Below are positions 44,842 through 53,300 of a stretch of DNA of 64,000 nt, in pieces. The DNA lies in the NCBI GenBank assembly GCA_903834925.1, contig CAILLA010000159.1, positions 35,810-99,809 of the forward strand. The letters run 5' to 3'. Made by a program: the position numbers and the translations under genes. How positions within the stretch are numbered: position 1 is the stretch's first letter; each line of letters starts with the position of its first letter. The DNA comes from an uncultured Schlesneria sp. GTDB lineage: Bacteria > Planctomycetota > Planctomycetia > Planctomycetales > Planctomycetaceae. The notes under the pieces were generated by a model, which worked only from the letters and a program-made list of their open reading frames with translations, ran no database searches and was not told the origin of the DNA.

Positions 44842-46005
44842 ATGCATATCTTTTTTTCTGTTGGCGAGCCGAGCGGCGACCATCATGCCGCTCATTTGAT
44901 CAAAGAATTAACGCGGCGGAGGCCGGGACTAAGGGTCTCGGGGTTTGGCGGTTCGGCCATGGAAGAAGCGGGCTGCCACTTGCTTTTTCCGCTGACTTCA
45001 ATGGCGGTCATGGGGATCATGGCGGTGCTGCCATTGATCTGGAAGTTCTACAAACTGGTCAAACAGGCGGAAGAATATTTCGCACGTCACAAACCGGACG
45101 TTGTCGTCCTGGTCGACTTTCCGGGATTCAACTGGTGGATTGCACGCAAAGCCAAGGCCGCAGGGATTCCGGTCATCTATTACATGCCCCCCCAACTCTG
45201 GGCATGGGGTTCGTGGAGGATTAGTCGAGTTCGCAAATACGTCGATCTGGTCCTTTCAGGCTTAACGTTTGAAACCGACTGGTATGCCGAACGGGGAATT
45301 CCCGTGATGTATGTCGGACATCCCTTTTTTGACGAAGTGGCCGAACATCAACTCGACGACAGCTTTTGTCGAGAATGGTCTTCGAATGAGACGAGGACGG
45401 TCGCAATTCTTCCCGGTTCACGTAAGCAAGAAGTTCGACGCTGCTGGCCGTTATTACTGAATATTGTCCAACAGTTGCACGTGAAATTTCCGGAAGTGAA
45501 TTTTCTCGTTGCCAATTACAAGGACGTGCAAAGACAGTTTTGTGTCGCTGAATACGAAAAGCTGCAACAACCGCTGCCGATTTCCTTTTTCGTAGGAAAG
45601 ACGCCAGAGATCATCGAGATTGCCGATTGCTCAGTCATGGTATCAGGATCGGTGAGCCTTGAGATGCTCGCCCGGCGAACTCCATTTGTTGCGATCTACC
45701 GATCCAGTTGGTTGACGTATTTTATCGGTTGCATCGTGATCGTCTGCAAATACTGGTCGTTACCCAATCTGATTGCCAATCGGAAGATCATGCCCGAGAT
45801 TTTCAGCGTCGGCAATCCAAAACCAGCGATCGATTCAGTGGTTTACGAAATGAGCAAGTGGCTCGGTGATCCGGCATCGCTGTCGATGGCTTCGGCGGAA
45901 CTTGGCGCACTTCGCGAACAGATTCACTGTACGGGAGCGACTCGGCGAACGGCCGACGTCATTCTCGGTTATCTGGAAAAGCCTGCGGAAAAGTTGGCGG
46001 CTTGA
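44842..46005 (+). CDS. lpxB: Lipid-A-disaccharide synthase
   Basis: A 387-residue glycosyltransferase that joins UDP-2,3-diacylglucosamine and 2,3-diacylglucosamine-1-phosphate in lipid A synthesis. The family start IFFSVGEPSGDHHAAHLI is present, with SGFGGSAMEEAG, MAVMGIMAVLP, VVLVDFPGFNWW, YYMPPQLWAWG, YVGHPFFD, AILPGSRKQEV and the C-terminal VSGSVSLEMLARRTP. Length is normal. It shows the organism keeps a lipid A pathway although planctomycete envelopes are unusual. No other lpx gene is adjacent. Direct copies of the ~105-bp repeat lie on both sides. Confidence 0.95.
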   Translation: MHIFFSVGEPSGDHHAAHLIKELTRRRPGLRVSGFGGSAMEEAGCHLLFPLTSMAVMGIMAVLPLIWKFYKLVKQAEEYFARHKPDVVVLVDFPGFNWWIARKAKAAGIPVIYYMPPQLWAWGSWRISRVRKYVDLVLSGLTFETDWYAERGIPVMYVGHPFFDEVAEHQLDDSFCREWSSNETRTVAILPGSRKQEVRRCWPLLLNIVQQLHVKFPEVNFLVANYKDVQRQFCVAEYEKLQQPLPISFFVGKTPEIIEIADCSVMVSGSVSLEMLARRTPFVAIYRSSWLTYFIGCIVIVCKYWSLPNLIANRKIMPEIFSVGNPKPAIDSVVYEMSKWLGDPASLSMASAELGALREQIHCTGATRRTADVILGYLEKPAEKLAA

Positions 46006-46033
46006 TCGAAGTAGTCGTCGCTGCGGCCAACCC

Positions 46034-46094
46034 GTAGCATGGGCTTCAGCCCGTGCGACTAACGCGTAGTGGAGGCTGGAAGCCTCCACCACGC
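46034..46094. repeat. REP-like hairpin plus a second hairpin
   Basis: GTAGCATGGGCTTCAGCCCGTGC (46034-46056) is one arm of the REP family seen at 59475 and inside the MITE at 30181. A second stem TGGAGGCT-GGA-AGCCTCCA (46070-46088) follows. The site is just after the lpxB stop, where it could also act on the transcript end. Confidence 0.7.
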
Positions 46095-46136
46095 AAGACG
46101 ACCGTCTTGGCCTGGTCTGGAACCGCCAAAACTCAG

Positions 46137-46250
46137 GGGGTGCCACGGTTTTACCGTCTTCGGTAAGGCCGTGCTCTTCGGACACGTTATTGACGCTTGA
46201 AGACACGGCCTGGTCGAAAACTCCAAAACCGTGGCACCCCGTGTTTCGAC
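46137..46250. repeat. ~105-bp inverted-repeat element, copy downstream of lpxB
   Basis: GGGGTGCCACGGTTTT (46137-46152) and its exact inverse complement (46225-46240) form 16-bp perfect terminal inverted repeats, then GTGTTTCGAC. Interior and outer sequence match the copy at 44530, same orientation, about 1.6 kb apart. Confidence 0.85.
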
Positions 46251-46266
46251 AATTTCCTCAAACTGC

Positions 46267-47415
46267 TCACGTGATGTGAGCACCCTTCGTTTCGACATAG
46301 ACGGCATAGACCGACGTGCTTGCCGTCATGAACAATCGGTTTCGTTTTGTTCCCCCGAAGCAGACATTGCTGCAGATTTCCGGCAGGTGAATCTGACCGA
46401 TGCGAACACCTTCTTTCGGTTCAAAAACGTGAACGCCGTCATAACCAGGTCCGACCCAACCGGCACTTGCCCAAATATTGCCGTCGATGTCACAACGGAT
46501 ACCGTCCGCCATGCCTGCCTTTTCCTCGCCCCCGACAGAAAGCTTCATCGAAGCAAACTCTCTGCCTTTTGCCAGCTTCTTCTCATCGACGATATCCCAT
46601 ACTTTAATGCTCTTCGGGGCCTCGTCGTAATGCGAAGCTCCGGTATCGGCGACGTAGAGCTTTTTATAATCGGGCGAGAAACAGAGTCCGTTTGGTTTGA
46701 AGATCTCGTCAGTCACCTTTTCAATCTTCAGGGTCTTGCCGTCGATGCGATAGACGGATTCCTTCTGATAGGGTTGCTTTGAGTCGTTCGGCGCTTTTTC
46801 ACCTTCATAGTTCATCAGGCTGCCATATCCGGGGTCGGTAAACCAGATGTCGCCGTTCGGATGGACAGCTCCGTCGTTGGGAGCATTCAGCGGCTTTCCG
46901 TCAAATTTGTCCGCCAGGACCGTGATCGAACCGTCATATTCGTAGCGCACAACCCGTCGATTGCCGTGCTCGAACGAGATCTGTCGTCCTTGGTAATCGA
47001 ACGTGTTTCCATTGCTATTGCCAGCGGGATTACGGAATTTGGTCACGTGACCATCTTCTTCCAGCCATCGCATCTGCACGTTATTCGGGATGTCGCTCCA
47101 CAGCAGATATTTTCCGACGCCGTTCCAGGCGGGACCTTCGGCCCACAGCATTTCCGGGCTGTGGTAGATCCGTTGAATCGGAGTATTTCCCAGAGCATAT
47201 TTCTTAAATCGGGGATCGAGAGTAACGATGTCGGGATCAGGATAACGAACCGGCTGAGCATCAAGACCGAATTGTCGCACGGGGTCTTTTGCGTCACGGG
47301 CAAAGGCATTCGACGCGGCCAGTCCGACGGCACCGACCGTCGCGGCAAGAAACGAACGTCGTGCAAGTCCGGTGGACGTTTCGATAGAATCAGGGATCGA
47401 GTTTGACTCAGTCAT
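46267..47415 (-). CDS. Tat-exported SMP-30/gluconolactonase-like beta-propeller protein
   Basis: A 382-residue protein with a twin-arginine signal (LARRSFLAATVGAVGLAASNAFA, residues 17-39, in two pieces) and a six-bladed propeller of the SMP-30 type: EGPAWNGVGKYLLWSDIPNN with the metal-binding Glu, NGNTFDYQGRQISFEHGNRRV, NDGAVHPNGDIWFTDPGYG with Asn-Asp, KPNGLCFSPDYKKLYVADTG, and ADGIRCDIDGNIWAS. Such enzymes hydrolyse sugar lactones in the periplasm; the actual substrate is unknown. It is divergently transcribed from the SDR gene with a short shared promoter region. Confidence 0.9.
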   Translation of the reverse strand: MTESNSIPDSIETSTGLARRSFLAATVGAVGLAASNAFARDAKDPVRQFGLDAQPVRYPDPDIVTLDPRFKKYALGNTPIQRIYHSPEMLWAEGPAWNGVGKYLLWSDIPNNVQMRWLEEDGHVTKFRNPAGNSNGNTFDYQGRQISFEHGNRRVVRYEYDGSITVLADKFDGKPLNAPNDGAVHPNGDIWFTDPGYGSLMNYEGEKAPNDSKQPYQKESVYRIDGKTLKIEKVTDEIFKPNGLCFSPDYKKLYVADTGASHYDEAPKSIKVWDIVDEKKLAKGREFASMKLSVGGEEKAGMADGIRCDIDGNIWASAGWVGPGYDGVHVFEPKEGVRIGQIHLPEICSNVCFGGTKRNRLFMTASTSVYAVYVETKGAHIT

Positions 47416-47542
47416 GGTGGCTCCTCAGAATGTGAATGAGAACAACGGCAGAGACCTCTGGGAGAGGATCAAGATGCCGAATCACATTAACAGACGCGCT
47501 GTTTTGGCGAAACCAAATCAGCGTGAGGGATTTTCAAAGATC

Positions 47543-48274
47543 ATGAAACCGCTCACGGACCAGATTGTTGTCGTTACAGGTGCCAATCGAGGGATCGGCA
47601 AAGCCATTGCCATTGCCTTCGCTGAAGCAGGGGCGTCGCTCGCGTTATGTGCTCGAAACGGTGAATCACTTTCACATGTGGCCGATGAATTACGGACGAG
47701 CGGAGTGAATGTCCTGGCACAGACCTGCGATGTCTCAATTGAAGCAGATGTCGAACGGCTGTTCGATGCCGTCCGCAGCCAATTTGGACGAGTTGACATC
47801 CTCGTCAACAACGCCGGTGCGTTTGATGGCGGACCGCTCGATGAACTTACGCTTGAAGCCTGGAACAATGTCGTTGGATCATGTCTGACGGGGACATTCT
47901 TATGCAGTCGAGCCGCGTTTCGAATGATGAAACCGCAAAGGTCAGGACGGATTCTAAATATCGGCTCGATCAGTGCGCAACGGCCTCGTGAGGGAAGTGC
48001 CCCCTATTCAGCGGCAAAGTTTGGAGTCTGGGGGCTGACACAGGCAATTGCTCTCGATAGTCGACCCCATGGCATTACTTGTTCCTGCCTGCACCCTGGA
48101 AATGTTCTGGTCGAGCGACGCATGGAATCTGGCAAGAGTTCCGACGACGAACCGATGATGCAACCCGAATCGATCGCTCGTGCCGCGCTGGCCATGGTGA
48201 CGTTGCCCGCCGATGTGAACTTTCTCGAAGCAATTGTGCTACCACGCGATCAGGCCTACCTCGGTCGAGGTTAG
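47543..48274 (+). CDS. Short-chain dehydrogenase/reductase (SDR)
   Basis: A 243-residue NAD(P)-dependent oxidoreductase. Cofactor motif TGANRGIGKAIA, the NNAG segment (ILVNNAGAF), catalytic Ser in ILNIGSISAQRP and the YxxxK pair in APYSAAKFGVWG are all present. Start choice: MKPLTDQIVVVTGANRGIG is the normal SDR N-terminus, so 47543 is preferred; another ATG at 47474 has a good GAGAGG site and would add 23 residues. Substrate unknown. It is divergent from the gluconolactonase-like gene, possibly in the same sugar pathway. Confidence 0.88.
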   Translation: MKPLTDQIVVVTGANRGIGKAIAIAFAEAGASLALCARNGESLSHVADELRTSGVNVLAQTCDVSIEADVERLFDAVRSQFGRVDILVNNAGAFDGGPLDELTLEAWNNVVGSCLTGTFLCSRAAFRMMKPQRSGRILNIGSISAQRPREGSAPYSAAKFGVWGLTQAIALDSRPHGITCSCLHPGNVLVERRMESGKSSDDEPMMQPESIARAALAMVTLPADVNFLEAIVLPRDQAYLGRG

Positions 48275-48288
48275 TTCGAACCCTTCCA

Positions 48289-49017
48289 TCAGGGTAGGGC
48301 GATCTTAGGCAGAACTTTTTCCACCCCATAACCAAGCAATTGATTAACGAGTGGCGGTTGAACGAGATTCGCCAGTGCGAATACGGTCGCGTGAGGATGC
48401 TGCAAACGAAGTGATTTTAGAACAGCGATTCGCGACGATCCCCACGGGTCCACATCGAACATCAATACCGACGGTTCATCGTTGCAGACTGAATGCCCTG
48501 CTTCATTCAGCCGCTCAATGACATATTGTCGGAAGGCTTGATCTGGTGTATCGATTATGACTTTTTGAGGGGGAAGCAACGGAATGATCGTGGGCTGTCT
48601 CGCAGCAAAGATTTCTTCTCGCGAGGCAGACCACGGGAGTACCTGTTGAAGGATGGGTGCCTGGATCAGTCGCCATTCGAGTTCAATTCGAGACCGTGCA
48701 GCCCAGACGGGGACTCGAATGGAAGGGGGCCAGATGTTGAAATTGCGTCCGTCGGATTCACACCAGGCACCGTAGCAGACCACAACCCTGGCCAGTGGAG
48801 CAAACGCGAGGAGCTCAATTGCTTCGTTAGCCGAAAACCCATTTGGCCAGCTTTGAAGAACAACGATCAGGTCGGGGAATTCTTCTTCGGCAAACAGACT
48901 GGCAATATCGGTTAGGTCGTACGACGCTACCAGCCTTCTTGCCGATCCGACAAGTTCCTTCACCCAAACGACCAACGAACGCATCTCGGCACGATCCATT
49001 TCTCCCAGGACCAGCAC
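48289..49017 (-). CDS. Hypothetical protein, response-regulator-like alternation of strands and helices
   Basis: 242 residues from a GTG start (MLVLGEMDRAEMRSLV). Two alpha/beta halves are apparent: LIVVLQSWPNGFSANEAIELL...ARVVVCYGAWCESDG, and KVIIDTPDQAFRQYVIERLNEAGHSV...SVLMFDVDPWGSSRIAVLKSLRLQHPHATVFALANL, the latter with the rhythm of a receiver-like domain but lacking a clear phospho-acceptor pattern. The frame is open upstream for about 17 codons with no ATG. It converges on the SDR gene. No function is assigned. Confidence 0.6.
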   Translation of the reverse strand: MLVLGEMDRAEMRSLVVWVKELVGSARRLVASYDLTDIASLFAEEEFPDLIVVLQSWPNGFSANEAIELLAFAPLARVVVCYGAWCESDGRNFNIWPPSIRVPVWAARSRIELEWRLIQAPILQQVLPWSASREEIFAARQPTIIPLLPPQKVIIDTPDQAFRQYVIERLNEAGHSVCNDEPSVLMFDVDPWGSSRIAVLKSLRLQHPHATVFALANLVQPPLVNQLLGYGVEKVLPKIALP

Positions 49018-49139
49018 CGTGCGGCCATCGTGTTCGTGACTCGATATTTGTTCGTGAGTCGTTTCTCAATCCCGCTAAAAGTTGAAGGAAGTCATTGAGG
49101 GTGAAATCGAACCTTCATTCCAGATTCCGATTTTTCAAT

Positions 49140-49700
49140 TCAGTCGCCATGCTTTTGACGCAGACGGGGCGAGAGTCTCAGCATCAATTGCACGCGTTCG
49201 AATTGTTCCAGCCATTCCTGAATCACAGCCGCTTGTAAGCTTGCTCCTGGCAGAACGATTCCAGTTGGACAAGTCGCTCCACCCAGCGATGCCGCCGAGT
49301 CGCGGTATTTGGCAAGTGTCCGATCTCCATACCGACCACAGGGGGCGCCATCTTCAGCCATAAACAAAACCGATGGAACACGACGACCACCGCAGATCGA
49401 CAATTCGTCTGCGATGTCACCATGTTCATCTCGATCAAAGTATCTGATTTGCAATCGATTCGTCTGTTTGGCAAAGACTTCAAAAATAGGGCATTGCTGA
49501 ATGCAATCACCGCACCACGCTCCAGCCACAACAGCAACAAGCAAGTCTCGCTGGAAGCTCTTGAGCAGAGTTTGCTGCGCGGCAGTCAGCGTGATCTCTT
49601 TGTAGACCGCATCCCACCTGCGATGCTGATCCGCAGAGGCAAATTTCTTCAGGAAGTCGTCGTAATTCAGTCCTGCGTCCCACTTTGTCAGAATATTCAT
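49140..49700 (-). CDS. Thioredoxin-fold protein with WCGDC motif
   Basis: A 186-residue cytoplasmic thioredoxin-like protein. The active site AGAWCGDCIQQCP lies at about residues 60-72, followed by a strand (LQIRYFDRD) and the cis-proline loop GGRRVPSVLFMAEDG. The N-terminal 50 residues are helical and resemble those of the bacterial YbbN-unrelated TlpA-like cytosolic family that senses thiol state. No signal peptide. It lies 120 bp from the hypothetical gene on the same strand. Confidence 0.85.
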   Translation of the reverse strand: MNILTKWDAGLNYDDFLKKFASADQHRRWDAVYKEITLTAAQQTLLKSFQRDLLVAVVAGAWCGDCIQQCPIFEVFAKQTNRLQIRYFDRDEHGDIADELSICGGRRVPSVLFMAEDGAPCGRYGDRTLAKYRDSAASLGGATCPTGIVLPGASLQAAVIQEWLEQFERVQLMLRLSPRLRQKHGD

Positions 49701-50353
49701 AGGAATTGCTCTTTTTGTTCAATGGTCAAAATACGGGATTGATTGTGCGACGAGGTGAATCGTCGTTCGTGTGTCACCAATGTTGTTAGGGTAAAGAATG
49801 ACGCCAGTATGAGCAATTCGCTTGCTTCATACATTGCAATTGCACTGCGAATCTTTTGAATGGATATGACACTCCATGACCGACTTCGGTTGAGTTCCTT
49901 CGCATTGAGTGCGTACTCAGAATACCGACGATGGAGCGCAACAGATTTCCCGTTTCCCCCAAACCCAGTCCTCTTAAATTCCGCTCATTGCATAAGAACT
50001 GCGTCACCCTCTTTTATCACCATACCCGTACAGGGGGCAGCCTCTTCGTAGCCTCCCGTAAACACGATAGGTGTCGGATCGTAATGGACCTCCCGCACGG
50101 GACTGCAGAACTCCTCGGAAACGTGCTGTGCCATAGAATTCAGAATCGAATGACGCTGTTCGAAGAACCATTTCAGCGAACGCCCCAGACGATCTTCGTT
50201 CGTCTCTCGACCGGCATATCAAAGACAATTAGACGGTGTACAATCCCCATCGAGCAGTTGGGCTTCTGATCGTTTTTGAGGTACAAACATGTAACATCCA
50301 CCGATCCTCTTTTGTCGACGTCAAATGCTTTGGTGTGCGAAGGAAATTGCCTG
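49701..50353. other. Intergenic region before the TIR-STAND gene
   Basis: 653 bp without a supported gene; the frames present (for example 49931-50269) have no protein-like character. It should hold the promoters of the divergent thioredoxin-like and TIR-STAND genes. A short palindrome TGCAATTGCA is at about 49833-49843. Nothing else was recognised. Confidence 0.4.
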
Positions 50354-53300
50354 ATGTCATTCGCAAGTTTTCACGTTTTCCTGTCTCACAATAGCGCTGA
50401 TAAACCGGCCGTTGAGGAACTTGCGCGGCGGTTGAAAGCTGAGGGGATTGAAGCCTGGTTCGACAAGTGGCACCTGGTTCCGGGTAAGCCCTGGCAGCCT
50501 GCGCTGGAACAGGCGCTGGCAGATTCTCTGTCGGTCGCGGTTTTCGTCGGGCCAAGTGGTTTCGGGCCTTGGCAAGACGAAGAAATGCGGGCAGCCATTG
50601 CGAAACGCGTCCGGCAAAAAGACGCTGAGTTTCGAGTGATTCCAGTACTTCTTCCAGGAGGCACTCGAGAGGAACGAAGCCGACTCCCCGAGTTTCTGCT
50701 CGCTTCAACCTGGGTGGAATTTCGAAATTCGCTCGACGAAGACGATGCCTACCATCGCTTGAAAAGTGGTGTTCTTGGAGTGGCTCCTGGGTTGTCGCCC
50801 GGCGAAGCGATTTACGAGGGTCAGTGTCCATACCGGGGATTACAGGCGTTTCAGCCCGAGCACGCAGCGTTCTTTTTCGGCCGCGAGGCGCGGATCGAAT
50901 GGCTGCTCAATGCTCTGCGTCCCGCGCAATCTTTCGACAGATCCGGGACTCCGCGAGAAAATCGCTTCCTGGCGATTGTCGGTGCCTCTGGTAGCGGCAA
51001 GTCGTCTTTGGCACGGGCTGGATTGGTACCTGCCCTGCGAAATGGAAAGCTGGAAGGAAGCGCCAATTGGCCGATCCTCATTTGCCGGCCGGGTCATGAT
51101 CCCCTGGAAAGCCTGGCCGTTGCGCTCGTGGGCGATCCTCAGATCGGATCTCGCGTTGGAGATGTCGGCAACCTGATCACGCAAATGGCATCGGACGAGA
51201 CGCGATTACATCTGGCAGTTCGAGTTGCACTCGCAGGTGCCGAGGAAACGCAACGGGTTGTCATACTGATCGATCAGTTCGAAGAGATTTTCACTCTGTA
51301 TTCCGACGACTCGGCAAAGTCCCGATCCAGCCGTTCGTTCGCGAACTTTTCGCAGATCAACGCAACGGAAGATCATCGGAAAGCGTTTGTCGATAACCTG
51401 ATTTATGCGGCGGGAATACCGGGAGGAAAAGTCATCGTTGTGCTGACGATGCGAGCAGATTTTTATGGCAAATGCGCGCTGCATCACCATCTCGCCGCCG
51501 CGATCACCGACCATCAGGAACTGGTGGCTCCGATGTCCAGCGAGGAATTGCGCGAGGTCATCGAGCGTCCGGCTCAATTGTGCGGGCTTGAGCTGGAGCG
51601 TGGTCTGACAGAAATGCTGTTGAACGAAATGGATGATCAAGCTGGAGCGCTCCCCCTTTTGCAACACGCCTTGTGGGAGCTTTGGCAACGTCGCGAAGGA
51701 CGACGACTGACGATCTCGGCCTACCAGACAATTGGTGGTTTAGAGGGGGCGCTCGAACAGCAGGCAAATTCGATTTTTGATCTGATGAATAAATCCGAGC
51801 AAGATACTTGCCGCCGAATTTTTCTGCGATTGACGCAACCAGGAGAAGGGAGCGAAGACACCAAACGCCGTGTGCCGATGAACCAACTCGGTGATCCGAA
51901 GATGATCTCGTCCGTAATCAACCGGCTGACGAACGTCCGGTTGATTACAACCGAGAAAGATTCGTTTGTCGAAGTATCACACGAGGCGTTGATTCGATCG
52001 TGGACAAAGCTACGAAGCTGGATTGAAGGGGACCGAGAAGCGCTACGAACGCAGCATCGTTTGACGGAGGCGGCGGCAGAATGGATCGGATCAAGTCAAA
52101 ATGATAATTATCTTTATCAAGGGGCGAGACTGGCAGAAGCCGAGGAATGGTCGAACACTCCCGAAGCCGATTTAACACGCGACGAGCGAATGTTCCTTGC
52201 CGCCAGCCTGGAACAACGTGATCGAAGCAAACGCGAGGAAGCGGAACGCCAGGTTCGCGAAGTGGAAACCTTGAAGAAGCTTGCAGAAAGCGAAACGCAG
52301 CGGGCTAGCGAACAGGCGCGCGCTGCACAGCGATCGAAATGGCAATCTCTGGCCGCGCTGGCGCTAACCGGCGTGGCACTGGTCGCGTTTGTTTGGGCTG
52401 CAAAGGCCCAACATACAGCCGAAGGAAACGCCCGTCAGACGGAAATCGCTCGACAAGAAATCGAAGAGACACTTGCCAGCAATCTTTTGGAGCGAACTCA
52501 TATTCTCCCAGGGCCGGTGGGGCCGAATGAATATGACTCGTTCTGGCAAATTGCCAGTTTACCAACCGAAGATGAGATGCAACAAAAGCAAGTGTCCGAG
52601 ACCTTGCGAAAGCGTGTTCTCAGGCGGGCGTTTGCAACAGATGAAGATGCGATGCGACTGGTTAATCGAGCTCCCTATGTTTCGCGGGCGCTTGTTGGAC
52701 TTGACGAAGCCCGTCGTCGGATTATCCGGGACGAATTCATTTTGCCGATACTCAAAAATCCTTCGGCAACCTCCATGCAACGATTTGCCTCCGCCCGGAT
52801 AGGACTGGCACTCAACATGGATGGAATCGAGTTTGCCGAGTTCGCGATTCGAACACTGTCCGACGAACTCACTCGCAACCGATATCCTGAATTGATTCAC
52901 CAATTATCGGCGGATTTGAACATGGCGATTCACCTGGTCCCCGAGTCCGAGGCACAGCGAGCCGTCGACCCGATCATCAGCGCTATTCAACAAACCAGCG
53001 ATCCGCAGATTTTGCAAAAGTTGTGTGATGGCATCGGTGAACTGCCCGGAAAAATGACTCCAGAGGATGTGCTACGTGTTGCCAATCGATTGCTCCACGT
53101 CATGGAAAGCGAACAGCGACCGGATTTGATTCGCGAATTGAGCAGAAGTCTTGTTTCGCTTCCAAAACACTTGAATGTCATCAACGCCTCACGCGGAATC
53201 AAATACATCGTTCATGCGATCGAAAATACAAAGCGGACCGAAGTCCGCAGGAGTCTCGTTGAGACGATTAAATCCTGGTCCCAGAAGTTAGGCCCCGACG

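Noticed and set aside
44408..46307. Two similar short minus-strand proteins (44408-44707 and 46059-46307) sharing TRGATVL and PKSTALPKTVKPW
   Set aside because: They are translations of the two ~105-bp inverted-repeat elements, not a gene family.
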